DNA from: Capronia americana
Lineage: Eukaryota > Ascomycota > Eurotiomycetes > Chaetothyriales > Herpotrichiellaceae
Direction: 5' to 3'
Assembly (NCBI GenBank): GCA_016110215.1
Contig: JADWQD010000010.1
Coordinates: forward strand, 930,001 to 994,000
DNA: 64,000 nucleotides
Notes under the pieces: generated by a model
Databases searched by the model: none
Told to the model about the DNA's origin: nothing
Seen by the model: the letters and a program-made list of their open reading frames with translations, nothing else
Shown: piece by piece, positions 54,039 through 64,000 of the stretch
Position numbering within the stretch: position 1 is the stretch's first letter
Layout: every line of letters starts with the position of its first letter
Translations under genes and position numbers: made by a program

Positions 54039-57000
54039 TCCTCGTCGACAGCCGTTTTCTTCGGCGCAATCTACTTGGAGCTGAACCGTGTCCAGCGCAT
54101 ATTATGTACGGCCACTGAGCTTGCAAGGCGGATCATTGCGTCTTGGTCCGATTCATCTTACCAACTTTTCAGCTGCTTCCTGAACCGCCGGCCGCTGTAG
54201 TGACAGCGACGGCAACACCATTCTTGCTGTGCTTGCCGATCATCCTGGCATCGCGCTGGGCTAGCACTTGTCAATGTCTGAGACCGAACAGGGGAATATG
54301 ACACCCATCAACAAGGACCAGCGTCGATTGGCTGTTGATCTGCCGTGGCGAGGCTCAGCCTCACTCGAATATGTTGATCGCCACATTTTGATAATTCTTT
54401 TTCCATGGTTCACAGTGTTCTCGATGTTCCTTCTGGTGAATCAAACCACCATCTCCGGTGAAGCCAACAATCATGAGGTTGCACATGATGGATTTTCAGC
54501 CCTCGTGGGGGTTTCCCGGAAAACTTTCGCTTGTCTCCGATGCTCCCCGTCCTCTATCCTCGTTAGGGTCACTCGGTATGACCACTGGGAACATGCCGGT
54601 ATCAACTTGCTGACGCGGGCTTAGACCGAGGTCGATCCTGTGTCGCCATCCTTGCGATTATTGTGGTATCGTGTACGTATGGCTTGCCTTCCCCGTGCTT
54701 ATTCGTACAGCATAGCCCGCATTCGAAACCATGGTGTGAAGACCATGCCACTGAACCAAACTTGATGCGGGGGCTTGGAACTCTGGAATCTTTGACGTGA
54801 GACGTTGCGAACATGCTGGGTGGCCCTGGCGAATGGTGTTCGGGGACTCGTCTCGAGCCACTCGCTGCAATTGCGTTGGTCGATTCATCGCAACTGGTGG
54901 CCTATGAGATATGGCAGGATATCAAGGCAACGCCTTTGCTTGCGTCAGGTCACTCCTCACCGAGCAGTTCCTACAGGATCAACTTGCCACGGTTTTCACG
55001 AATCCCGTATGCTTCGCCACGGAGGCGCACGTGGAATCCGCTGCTCCTTGTCTTGTCCAAGGAGGAACATCTTCCACCCTGCTCTTGAGTGGACACCAAG
55101 ACGGGAAACTGCCTTCATCGGGTATCCTCACCGTCGTCAAAAAAAAAGGCATCCACTAGGCAGAGTTTGTCCTTCGTACGGTCTTATCGATACTATGGAG
55201 CTGGTTCCATCCAGAACATTTCACATCTCGTATACTGGGTACCCTATGGACAGCCTCGACTGGGGTAGCGGTTGCCTTTCGGCCTCTACGTAGTCTCCTG
55301 GCATCCGATTTGGTGCAATCTCCTCCTCGAGATTGTCAAACCTTGCACGGGTCGAGGACAGGCGGCTAGTACGGAGCACGAGGATCCAAGAATCTTTGGA
55401 ACAAGGCCAAACTTCATCAAGTGACCTTCGCCCAAAATGGAGTCTGGACCTTGCTTGCGCCCTGCTGCGCTTCATTTCAGTTGCCTTTCGACTCCATCAT
55501 CACTGGCGGTGAGAGGTGCCCAAATCAGAACCCATTTGGCTGGTCGCCGTGGGTACCAATCTTGATGGAAACCACAGGCTAGCAATGGTTGCCGAGCGGC
55601 AAGGCTTCCCCGAAACGCGGACAGACTTGTCAGACTGGTTCAATCAAACCATTCCGTTAGGCATCAGTCCCTTAAGTCCATGGCAACTTGGGCGCAACCA
55701 CTGTCGTGGACCTGAGGGAACCTGACACATCTCTTGCGGGTACTGCAAGGCGTCCACTTTGATGCAGTCGCTTCATTTGCTATGCACGGACATCGAAAAT
55801 CCTCCTTCTTTCTCCCATGTAAGTGGTGGCTGTAAGGACGCCTTTTCTCCCCTCGCAGCGCCAGTGATCCAGCCAGGATGGAGCCAGGTTATGGCTTTCC
55901 AACCGACCTGCGTGTCGGGCGTAAATGAGGTCGAGTCCTCATGATATTTGCCCATTTCCTGCATTGGTGATCGGTCAACATGCGCTGTCATTTCCAACGC
56001 AGACCAGCGCCTGGACAAGTTCCACACACCCAATATTCCTGATGCCTCGGGCCCCATAGCCATCGGCAGTGATTTTGGGAGGCGCAGGAGGCACAATCCC
56101 ACGAAACTATGTCTTAAATGGACTGCTGTTGACCGGTGACGGCAGGAGGCGTCGGGAATTCAAGCCACTCAGCAAGTCCATGCACGTCGAGCTGAATGCG
56201 ATGATTTTCGAAGCATCCTCCCCGTCGCTCCGCGCCTCCCTCGCATGCCAGCCTCGAAGAAAGTCCTTGCTACGAAAGGCGCCTCAAGTCCATGATGGCT
56301 TGGCGGAGTACTGATTTGGTTCCTGTGTATTTCCTATGGGTCCGAGGTTGCCTGCACTTTGCGATACTATGTTTCAAAGCGACAAGTAGAGGATGACATG
56401 GCAGTCGTCAGTCGCGCTGCAGCTCCTCTGCTTCGGATCGCTCCCCGAACCGAATCCGTGATACACCAAGAGTCAGGTCCTATCCGGTGGCGCATTCCTG
56501 CAATTCCAACGGCTCTTGGTCATCGCGGGATGGTGAACCTGGGACACATGTCATTCCCATTTACACGATCGCGCTCTTGCAAGAAGGCATAAAGGGAGGT
56601 GAATGATAGCACCAGCTGTCTTAGCCTCAGCGGAGCTGAAACACGGACTTGACAGGATAGTGTTGCTCTCGCGAGAGCCACACAGCAGCCGTTCTCTCTG
56701 TTGACTTCTCCGGAAGGAAGGGTGCACCTACAAGATGGAAAATACTGCATATCTTTTGCCAGCGAAGACCCAGAGCTGACGGGTTATAATCCGGACTTTC
56801 AACTATGGCCACCGCTTTCAACCCAGCAGCTACAGTCTCAAAGAAGTGGTGGCCAGAGGAGAACTCGTAGCCATGGGCCATGGAAGCAAATGCTCGCAAT
56901 ACCGCGCTGTTATGCTTCGCTATTGCGTGTTTCTTTCACCGATCTCACCACTCATTCGTGAACGTCAGCCCAGGGCCAGCGCGAAGGCCGAGGTACGCAG

Positions 57001-58312
57001 CACCCATCAAAGCTCTGTCGTCGTCGCCTTCAGACCACATGACTGTTCAGTTGCATGTTTCAAGTCCGTTATCCACGTCATCCGGATAGGTTCACACTTG
57101 TCTTTGGATACCTTGATTGTGGACTATGGCGGCGACGCGATCTGTTTGGACACAGTCGATGCGGCAGTCTTTGAACAGACTCAGGGCGGCAGTCTTCGGC
57201 CAGCCTGTCCAACAGTACGCGGTATGTGTGTGCAGCAGTTTCGATCACCAGGAGCGCGAATACGATTGAATCAAACATAATATGCTGTACTAAGAGAAGG
57301 ATGGTATGTATTGTACGGTATGGTATGGTATCCACGCAGCATCCAATTCATCCACATCGGTAGGTGACACCTGGGCCTGGCTGGCCATGTCCTACATACC
57401 CTGGAGGAACAGCGTCCTCGTCCTCGTCCGAGCGAGCGAGCGAGCAACGCAGACTTCGGCTCGGCCCCAAGCTTCGGCGCGTCCTTTGAGAATAGGTTCC
57501 ATCACGCCGTACGTAGAGAAGGCAATGGAGCGGAAGCGATCTAGATGTCTACACTTTGGAAGTCCTTTCTGACTGGGTAACCTTGAGGGGGATCCCAACG
57601 TTCCGCGCGCTCCCGCTCCTCTGCTATGTACCGTGCGGCGCCTTCCGGAGGGAGAGAAATTGTAGAACATGCTCGTCCGGTCCCGTCCGATCGCGTTCGT
57701 TGGGAGCCTATTGTTCAAGTGACATACAAACACAGTATACAGCATACAGCATACCGAGTATACCGAGTACATTGGCAGTTGAAACCCCCTAATAATATGA
57801 ATGCAAATGCAAATGCGCGAGCGTGGGCGTGGGCAGAAATGACCTTAGTTCCCGACTACGGCAGTGTCGAGTATTAACATACATATACTCCGTACGATAT
57901 CACTCATAGTCAGATGCATACAGAGAAAGTCATGAGCTCAGAACTGGGGTTTTGATATTGATGCACGGTCATTCCCGAGACATTAGGCAAAGTATCCTCC
58001 ACTCCTCGAAGGAGTGTTCCTTTGTCATTCGTGCAAGCAATAACTATATCGCACCGACTTTATAATAGCATATCTCTGAGGAGTGTGTATTAGAGCCCTG
58101 TCTCCTGTGTCCTTTGCCTTGTGCCTTGCGTGCGTTTGCCTTCACGGTCTTCTTCCTCTGTTACTGTAACTGCAAAGTCTCGCAGATGCATTTCTTTTTT
58201 GCCGAAGCGAGCGTAAAGTCCCAGCGTGCTGAGCAAACTTTCTCCCGGAGGTAAGGGCGGTGCAAGTCCCCGATATGCCATTGTGCCAGGGATCACCACT
58301 GTCTCCCCGACC

Positions 58313-59914
58313 TCATTGCTTTTTCTTTAGTCCCGAGGCTTGCTTATCGCCGGCGGATCTAGGCCAGAATGCCGGGGCCAACTTCAGCAACACCCACAGG
58401 AACCCCAGCGCGATGGTGACGACTGTCAGACTCTCGATCCACCATGAACTCGTGGCTTCAAGATTCAACACTGGAATGGAAATACGTTCAACCAGACTGC
58501 CGGGAGTGGCACCATGGGGCGCAGGATCCAGATGATAAAACATCGTTCGAGGGCCAAACAGCCCGTCAAAGCCAAGTTGAGTCCGGTCGAACGGGTTGAC
58601 GGGAAATTTGGTCCCATCATCCGCGGTGCATGCCCAGAATACAATAGGCCAAGGCATATCTACTTCCGAAGTGTCGTTGCTGTTGGGTTCCAAATACCGC
58701 AGATGCAATGGAATTGTGATGTCCCAGCCTTCGCGGTTAGACTTTGCCCCACCGAGAGTATCGTTAGGCGTCTGAATGCTTAACAACATTGTCGAGCCCC
58801 ATTTCTTGACCACGTAGTCCGGAGCCTCGAGATCCGTCTCACCCGCAATGGAGTGCAGCTGGCCAAGGTGGTGCGAGTTTTGGAAGAGAGGATCATTGCT
58901 GAGGAAGGCATATTTGTCTGCAAAGATATGTGACGGAAGCGTCAGATACGTCTGTAACGCGCAGACACTGCCAGCGGGCTTGTTAATGGGTTCGACCAGT
59001 GACGAGGCCGAGGGAAATGAGATCCGCAGCGTTGGATGGAGTCCCGTCGGTCGATCGAATGAGACGGCGTACTTCTGAGCACTGGACTGCTCCTGGCTCA
59101 AAGAGTGATGGCGAGAAGGAAAGCTGAAGAGCGTAGCCCTCGGATGGTCATCTTCTCCGACAACGGTGAGGAAGCCTGAGAGTTGCAGGTCTGATGGGTC
59201 GTTGGCTTTACCGGCGCTCAAGATGCCAACCTCCACCCTATCGTCCCCCTTGGCCAGCACATCGAGGTTCCAGGCATCAAGAGTCGTGAAATCGCCGATT
59301 GGGTCGTAGAATACAGGAGGCTGTTTGGACCAGAAGACTGTGAAAGTCAGGGTGTGGGAGATGCTGTCGTAGTCCGCATCCACCGAGTCAGCAATGTTGA
59401 GGAGGGATACTGTGTGCAGACACTGAAGATCGTCGTGGGCGCAGCTGGTGCGGTAGATGTACGCCACCAGGTGCTTCAGGGACGGTAGGGCGGAATAATA
59501 TTGAAGGGACGAAGTCTGAGCAAAGCGTTCCGACACTAAAGACGGGCTGATGAATGTGGTGTTGGGGGAGTCGCATCTTAATTGCTTCCCGAGCAGTTTG
59601 TGTAGGAGGTCACAGAGTCGATCGGACTGACTCTCGTTCAACGGGGTGTACTGCACATGTAATCCTGGGGACATCCGCGACAGAAATGGCGCCGTGGTGT
59701 TGTACGTATGCTCCGGAGCCCATCGAATGTGAAGTTCGTGACATTGTCGCAGGTGGTCAGCCAACTCTGCAGGTAATTCCTCTAATCCATAAGTCAGGCG
59801 TTCTTCTCGCGCTGCCTTCAAGCCTCCCAGGAGAAGCTGCCGAGGGCGGACTTGGATGTCAGCTGGGTTGACTGCTCGACTGGGATGAGTGACATAGGTC
59901 GATCTTCTCCGCAT
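58313..59914 (-). CDS. PBN1: Pbn1 (PIG-X-like) GPI mannosyltransferase I subunit
   Basis: A single-exon 533-residue protein starting MRRRSTYVTHPS. The N-terminal pattern (MRxRxTYV, then LPAELADHLRQCHELHIRW) and the PIG-X domain with DITIPLHLRYLEPNSN and MPWPIVFWACT match fungal Pbn1. A single membrane helix near the C-terminus (SLTVVTIALGFLWVLLKLAP, about 495-515) is followed by a short cytosolic tail ending KKKQ, a dilysine-type ER retrieval signal. Pbn1 stabilises the Gpi14 mannosyltransferase that adds the first mannose to GPI precursors in the ER lumen. Most of the protein is lumenal, with several N-glycosylation sequons. It shares a 338-bp divergent spacer with SEC12, another ER gene. 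Good confidence. Confidence 0.9.
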   Translation of the reverse strand: MRRRSTYVTHPSRAVNPADIQVRPRQLLLGGLKAAREERLTYGLEELPAELADHLRQCHELHIRWAPEHTYNTTAPFLSRMSPGLHVQYTPLNESQSDRLCDLLHKLLGKQLRCDSPNTTFISPSLVSERFAQTSSLQYYSALPSLKHLVAYIYRTSCAHDDLQCLHTVSLLNIADSVDADYDSISHTLTFTVFWSKQPPVFYDPIGDFTTLDAWNLDVLAKGDDRVEVGILSAGKANDPSDLQLSGFLTVVGEDDHPRATLFSFPSRHHSLSQEQSSAQKYAVSFDRPTGLHPTLRISFPSASSLVEPINKPAGSVCALQTYLTLPSHIFADKYAFLSNDPLFQNSHHLGQLHSIAGETDLEAPDYVVKKWGSTMLLSIQTPNDTLGGAKSNREGWDITIPLHLRYLEPNSNDTSEVDMPWPIVFWACTADDGTKFPVNPFDRTQLGFDGLFGPRTMFYHLDPAPHGATPGSLVERISIPVLNLEATSSWWIESLTVVTIALGFLWVLLKLAPAFWPRSAGDKQASGLKKKQ

Positions 59915-60252
59915 CGTGATGAAGCAGACACAACGGGGTGGTGGTTGTGGTGGAGGAAGAAAGGGAGCCTGAGACGCAACTGATTCGATGAATGAATGGC
60001 ACGTGAATTAGAGTTTTAAGGTTGATCGATAGCCGAAAGAAGCTTAACTCAATTCGGCTCAAGCCTGAAGGAAAGTTCACTTTCACATTTGACGAACAGC
60101 TGCACAGTCCAGTCCGATCCTACATGCACCCGATGCACGACCTAGACTATATGCCCTTCGGAATATCGTTATAACCACCACTGTATATCGCATCTAGAGG
60201 CACGAAATACTTCTTTTGCACCAGTTCTACATCGCCTGAGTCGCACCTCAAC
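59915..60252. promoter_or_regulatory. Bidirectional PBN1/SEC12 promoter spacer
   Basis: 338 bp between the two divergent ATGs must hold both leaders and core promoters. An upstream ATG at 60132 opens a 13-codon uORF (ATGCACGACCTAG onward) ahead of SEC12. No TATA box is obvious at a consensus distance. Confidence 0.5.
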
Positions 60253-62184
60253 ATGGCGCCCAGCGTGTCCTCTTCTCGAGCCCAACTATCATATCCCCTC
60301 TACGCCGCCGATTTCGATCCTTTCAACCCAGACTTCCTACTCGTAGGTGGAGGAGGGGGCTCGTCTGCGACAGGGGTGCCGAACAAGATTTCACTGATCG
60401 ACGCCTCGCGCCGGGATCAGCTGAAGGAGGTGGTCGACATTGAATTGGCAAAGGATGAGGATTCGGTGACCAGCCTCGCCGTCGCGGAGTCATCGCCTGT
60501 ATCTTTGACCGCGTTTGCCGGCATCAATAGCTCGGTCGCAGACCGTAATGCAGGGAAGAACGAACATTTACGGTCGTTCAGGATCGGTCTGCCTGCGAGG
60601 AAGAGAAGAGCCGATGGGAGCGCTGTGGAAGTGGACGCCGAGAAGCCGCTGGCCTCAGTACAAGTGACACAGTCTCTCGGGCGAGCTGCACTGTTCAGAT
60701 CTGTGGTGGACGCCAAGAGTGAGACTTATCAGAGAGTTCTACGGTTTTCGCCCGCTCAAAAGCCTGGAGAACCGCGGCTCGCAGCTGTGGCCTCGGGACT
60801 TGGGCCAACAAACGAGATTATTGTATTCCATCCGAAACCGCAGCCAGGGCTGGATTCTGTAGTCTCGCGCGTGGAGCTTGCCAGCAAGGAAGCTGAAGAC
60901 GTGGATTTGGCGCCCAATGAAGGCGAGAAGGGTGGCTATGTGCTTGCATACTGCACCAACGACGAAGTCTTCATGCAGCAGCTTCCAATAACATCCACCC
61001 CTGAAGCGCCAACGTCCCTCTTCCGGGCTTCTGAGATTTCAACCAGTCTTCCGCCTTCTCAGAGACCCAAATTTCGGGCCATCCGCTTCCTTACACCTCG
61101 CCTTCTCCTTCTCCTTCGCAACCGTCCTCAGCGATCGGGTGCCGATCTTTTGGTTCTGCGAGTCAGCAAGGATTGTTCACAAGCCCGCATGGTTCTGCGG
61201 AAACAAACGAACAAATCTATCAAAGCGGCCGTGGGGCTAGATGTTGCACCGCTTGGCGAAGTCGAGGGAGAGGAGCAATTTGTGATAGCGGTGGGAGGGA
61301 TCCCCGGAGACAACAGCGCCATTGAGATCTTGACTCTCGACTACTCGCGAGAGACTGGACTTGGGTCTTTCCGCTCGTTCACGTATCTCAAAGACGTCCA
61401 CAACGGGCCTGTTACTCGCCTGGTCTTCTCTAACTTTATTGGGCCCAAACTACCTGTGTCTGGAGAAGTCGGACCCCAGTCTCTACGGCTTGCTTCTGTG
61501 GGCGTTGACAAGTCGGTTGTAGTCCAGCATATTCCGTTGCGACCATTCCCGGCGACCGTCAAGACTCCTAGATACGTCCTCATCCCGCCTGGCCGCTCGG
61601 AGGTCGTGCAGACTACCTTCAGCGTCTTCTTCGCCATTGTGGTGATCGGCTTTGTGGCTTTCCTCATGCAGGCTTTCTGCGAGATCCGCGGCGTCGTCCC
61701 ACCCGTTCTCGGAGCGCCAGACTGGCTTTCGCCTCGGATGCGAGAACTGGTTGGCCAGCCCTATGTGCTCGCCCATCATGCGAGCTCTGCCGCCTCAGAC
61801 ATTCCGGTCGCCGCGCACAGCGCCGTTGACGAGTTCAAGAAGTCAGCCGACGACATCTCTGCTACCCTTTCTTCCGCGGTCGCTGCTGCAACCGAAGGGC
61901 TGAAGAACCTGGTCGAGGAGAATTCCAACCTGGAGACCCCGAAAGCAATAATCGTGCGTGAGGAGTCTCTCGGTGAGATCTCGACCGAGGTCATCCACTC
62001 GGACGCCGAGGTCGTCAAACAGGAGACGCTGAAGAAATGGGAAGAACTTAGCGAGTCGCAGAAGAAGTCGTGGAAGCGAAAGTTGGTCGACGCAGGTCAC
62101 TGGGCGGAGCAACAAGGCGAGAATGTATTGAAGGGAATCCTGTTCTCCGAGCTGGCTGGCGCGGTGGGAAACATGGTTGGATGA
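60253..62184 (+). CDS. SEC12: Sec12-type guanine nucleotide exchange factor for Sar1
   Basis: A single-exon 643-residue protein from the ATG in CTCAACATGG. The N-terminal 450 residues are WD40-like beta-propeller sequence with the hallmark LYAADFDPFNPDFLLVGGGGG loop, which in Sec12 binds potassium and Sar1. Other propeller strands include RLVFSNFIG and LRLASVGVDKSVVVQHI. One membrane helix (about residues 455-477, FSVFFAIVVIGFVAFLMQAF) anchors it. The C-terminal segment of about 165 residues is helical and charged and would lie in the ER lumen. Sec12 loads GTP on Sar1 to start COPII vesicle budding at the ER. Architecture and length fit. The C-terminal part is longer than in the PREB type and varies in moulds. 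Confidence 0.92.
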   Translation: MAPSVSSSRAQLSYPLYAADFDPFNPDFLLVGGGGGSSATGVPNKISLIDASRRDQLKEVVDIELAKDEDSVTSLAVAESSPVSLTAFAGINSSVADRNAGKNEHLRSFRIGLPARKRRADGSAVEVDAEKPLASVQVTQSLGRAALFRSVVDAKSETYQRVLRFSPAQKPGEPRLAAVASGLGPTNEIIVFHPKPQPGLDSVVSRVELASKEAEDVDLAPNEGEKGGYVLAYCTNDEVFMQQLPITSTPEAPTSLFRASEISTSLPPSQRPKFRAIRFLTPRLLLLLRNRPQRSGADLLVLRVSKDCSQARMVLRKQTNKSIKAAVGLDVAPLGEVEGEEQFVIAVGGIPGDNSAIEILTLDYSRETGLGSFRSFTYLKDVHNGPVTRLVFSNFIGPKLPVSGEVGPQSLRLASVGVDKSVVVQHIPLRPFPATVKTPRYVLIPPGRSEVVQTTFSVFFAIVVIGFVAFLMQAFCEIRGVVPPVLGAPDWLSPRMRELVGQPYVLAHHASSAASDIPVAAHSAVDEFKKSADDISATLSSAVAAATEGLKNLVEENSNLETPKAIIVREESLGEISTEVIHSDAEVVKQETLKKWEELSESQKKSWKRKLVDAGHWAEQQGENVLKGILFSELAGAVGNMVG

Positions 62185-62546
62185 GGTTAGACTGCACGAC
62201 ACGATATTAGGAAGGACGACGCAGAGCATTGAGATTTTCGAGTAGCGATGCACGTAGTTTGAGCAGTTTCATTCAGTTTGGAAGCAAGCAAAGTATCGTG
62301 GGAGCGGCATAGCCGTCGATTGTCCCTGCAGCGCAGCGCAGCTAGCAGCCACCTTTCTATCTAAGTAATCTTAATACCCTCCCTCGCCGTCTTGCGAAAC
62401 ATCTACGTCTCCTCCACATCTACACGGTAGTCATGAATGTCATAATCTCTATCCCTTGTGTTCTCGTCCTCGTCCTCGTCCTCGTCCTGGTCGTGCGAAA
62501 CGCCGAACCCTGAATGCGTACCATGCACGCCAATTTCGTACCTGAC
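62185..62546. other. Convergent spacer between SEC12 and FSH1-like gene
   Basis: About 360 bp of presumed 3' UTRs. A TCGTCC hexamer repeated four times lies at about 62464-62488. Nothing else is seen. Confidence 0.45.
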
Positions 62547-63302
62547 TCAATACGTCTCATCGGCACTCACGCCGTACGTGCCGCCACCGGCGTACCACGC
62601 GGCCATGATCAAATCGCACAGGTCCTTTGCCTCGACATCCTTCAAGGGCAAATGATGCCCGCCCTCGAAATCCATCTGAAAGCAATGGTCGCTCTCGCAC
62701 GCCTTCATCAGCTCCACGCACCCGGGCTTGACATGGTCGTCCCTGCCCCACGCGTGCACGGTCGGCACTCCCCGAAGCAACTCGTAGTCCCGCGGCGTGA
62801 CGTCCTGGGTGAGACTGATGGGCGGGAACGGGCCCCCGATCATGACGCCGAAGCTGAACTTCCACTTGGACGCGCCGGCGTCGCGCTCCTCGATCTTCTG
62901 CCGCAGCAGCAGGCCCGGCACGAGGCGGGCGCCCTGGCTGAACCCGATGATGCCCTTGAACGAGTCGACGCCGCCGTTCTGCTCCATCAGCGTGGTGAGC
63001 TCGGCGTCCAGCCGCGCGACCTCGTCCGCGGGCGTGGCTTCGACGTCGGCCTCGCCCGCGACGAACTTGCGGTTCACCCACCGGTAGAAGGGCGCGCAGG
63101 AGGCGAACACGGGGAGCATGCCGAAGCCCGGGGCGCCGGGGATCGGGGCCTGTGCGAACACGAAGCGGAACTGTTTCTCCAGCGTCCAGAGCAGGCGGCG
63201 CGATTGGATCTTGAAGACCGTCGCGTTGGAGCCGCCGCCGTGGAGCATCAGGATCGCCGGGAGGGGCGCCCCCGTGTGGTTGTGCGTCGGGCGGGAGGCC
63301 AT
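62547..63302 (-). CDS. FSH1-family serine hydrolase (alpha/beta hydrolase)
   Basis: 251 residues from ATG 63302 (MASRPTHNH); an upstream GTG extends the frame by 11 codons but is not a credible start. The oxyanion-side motif PAILMLHGGGSNATVF is followed by the nucleophile elbow GIIGFSQGAR (Ser about 122). The acid is in VHAWGRDDHV (Asp about 188-189), and the catalytic His is in FEGGHHLP (about 216). This matches the family of serine hydrolases that includes yeast Fsh1-3 and the secondary-metabolite hydrolases of the LovG type. No biosynthetic cluster is adjacent, so the substrate is open. The coding region is GC-rich, producing long antisense ORFs. Confident as a serine hydrolase. Confidence 0.9.
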   Translation of the reverse strand: MASRPTHNHTGAPLPAILMLHGGGSNATVFKIQSRRLLWTLEKQFRFVFAQAPIPGAPGFGMLPVFASCAPFYRWVNRKFVAGEADVEATPADEVARLDAELTTLMEQNGGVDSFKGIIGFSQGARLVPGLLLRQKIEERDAGASKWKFSFGVMIGGPFPPISLTQDVTPRDYELLRGVPTVHAWGRDDHVKPGCVELMKACESDHCFQMDFEGGHHLPLKDVEAKDLCDLIMAAWYAGGGTYGVSADETY

Positions 63303-63809
63303 GGTCGTGGCGGTCGTTGTTCTATCGAGTTTCACAGGGTCACCGTGTCGTAAGTATTGGATGGCTGCTGAGCTTGCAACTGCGCTCTCACGCGTTGGTG
63401 AGCGTTTAGACGCGCGATGTCGTCGTGGAGAGCGTCGGCGTGCTGTGTCGTGGGTTCTATGTTCTATTTATTTCCTCACTAGCCACCCGGGGTCGAAGCG
63501 ATCACTGAAGTTACCGATGCAAGAGTGAAGATGGTAACTAAGAGAAGAAGTTGAAGCTGAAGTCGAAGCCAAGACGCACGAGGCTGCGTCGATACGGCGA
63601 CCGGCGAGGCTGAAGCCCCGCCTGTTTACCTGCCTCCCTGCCTAGAATCCTAAAAATAGCAAGTTGAAGGCTCTGGGATATTGGACATTGTCGCTCTATC
63701 TCTCGAATGAAGCTTCCTCTTCTACTGTGTATGTGGTGAACCACTACTCCTTAATACACCCTAGACTCCTACAGCCACTTCCACGACCATATGGTCTCCT
63801 CGACATCCT
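63303..63809. other. Spacer between FSH1-like and SDR genes
   Basis: About 500 bp with the FSH1-like promoter and the SDR 3' UTR. No other feature is recognised. Confidence 0.4.
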
Positions 63810-64000
63810 TCACATCAAGAACGTTCCGCTGTTGGAGTGTACAATAATGCCTGTCGCATTGGCATCCCTCAAGCAATAGAGGTACGCCTCCGCAAGATCT
63901 TCGGGCTGCCCGACCTTGCCAGTCGGAATCCTGCTCTCATGACTCGCGAAGAAGGCCTTTTTGCCTTCCTCCCCCATGCCCTGCCACAGGTCTGTCTCAA
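63810..64000 (-). CDS. Short-chain dehydrogenase/reductase, C-terminal part (cut by window edge)
   Basis: The minus strand from the window edge reads about 62 codons to a TGA at 63812-63810. The sequence contains KKAFFASHESRIPTGKVGQP, EDLAEAYLYCLRDANATG and IIVHSNSGTFLM, the C-terminal end of a classical SDR, where GxVGxPEDLAEA and the strand before the final dimer contact are typical. The Rossmann GxxxGxG site and the Tyr-Lys pair lie beyond the window. The frame was not among the longest ORFs because it lacks its start. Cofactor and substrate cannot be told from this fragment. Confidence 0.85.
   Translation of the reverse strand, partial: ETDLWQGMGEEGKKAFFASHESRIPTGKVGQPEDLAEAYLYCLRDANATGIIVHSNSGTFLM

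Larger units (their letters stand above)
51975..58312. other. 6.3-kb stretch without a recognisable gene
   Basis: Both strands read only as short ORFs (longest 174 codons) with no domain features, and I found no tRNA. It contains a 61-bp tandem duplication at 52.7 kb, CCTCTCG units at 54.02-54.04 kb, GAGC units near 57430-57445 and ATAC-rich units near 57725-57770. The promoter of any upstream gene and the PBN1 3' flank are included. Confidence 0.5.

Noticed and set aside
54805..55293. Three overlapping plus-strand ORFs of 80-160 codons
   Set aside because: No two adjacent frames can be joined by plausible introns, and none shows a motif.
39966..58312. RIP-mutated transposon landscape
   Set aside because: The region is not AT-rich and has no recognisable transposase, reverse transcriptase or long terminal repeats.
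62514..63353. 279-codon plus-strand ORF opposite the FSH1-like gene
   Set aside because: It is a shadow of a GC-rich hydrolase with a complete catalytic triad; no family features in the antisense frame.
1..64000. CRISPR arrays, bacterial operons, prophage or viral genes
   Set aside because: All recognisable genes are nuclear fungal with spliceosomal introns; no regular spacer arrays or viral hallmark proteins are seen.

Overview
The window is nuclear DNA of a filamentous ascomycete (Pezizomycotina). Evidence: short spliceosomal introns (mostly 46-98 nt) with GT-AG ends and CTAAC/CTGAC-like branch sites, a HET-domain incompatibility-type gene, fungal-only families (Mid1, Pbn1, Ssu1, Csc1-type channel, Est1-type DNA/RNA-binding protein), monocistronic genes on both strands, and no bacterial operon signals. 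A black-yeast or eurotiomycete relative is my guess; the sequence seen by eye does not fix the order. Nothing here is viral. Several obvious ORF starts are TTG/GTG, and I moved those to the first in-frame ATG.

Left part (1-25 kb), accessory in character. In order: a 2-oxoglutarate/Fe(II) oxygenase (-), an Mte1/Dbl2/ZGRF1-type DUF2439 protein (-), a BAR-SH3 protein (+), a Caf16-type ABC ATPase (-), an NmrA-like protein (-) with a GC-AG intron, an NADH pyrophosphatase (Npy1-like, +), a decayed unidentified gene (-), a HET-domain gene with one in-frame stop (+), an Ssu1-type sulfite/TDT transporter with six exons (-), a laccase relic (-), a LovC/ToxD-like enoyl reductase (+), an intradiol (hydroxyquinol-type) dioxygenase (-), and a BTB protein (-). 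This stretch mixes metabolism, stress export and self-recognition genes with at least three broken genes.

Middle (25-40 kb), housekeeping. A Csc1/OSCA/TMEM63-type channel in five exons (+), the Paf1-complex subunit Ctr9 (+), the splicing factor Ess2/Bis1 (-), the Ca2+ channel regulator Mid1 (-) and a RING-finger protein (+).

Right part (40-64 kb). Two long stretches without recognisable genes (about 39.97-47.0 kb and 49.6-58.3 kb) carry most of the simple repeats and flank an isolated Est1-type DNA/RNA-binding gene (+). Then come the ER genes Pbn1 (-) and Sec12 (+), divergent from a 338-bp spacer, an FSH1-type serine hydrolase (-), and the 3' end of a short-chain dehydrogenase (-) cut by the window edge.

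No convincing new multi-gene system is visible. The points most worth checking are two apparent GC-AG introns among 20 inferred, the single stop codon in an otherwise open HET gene, a laccase relic whose damage falls on copper ligands, a 24-bp inverted repeat just after the stop codon of the Est1-like gene, and twin 27-nt upstream ORFs before CTR9.
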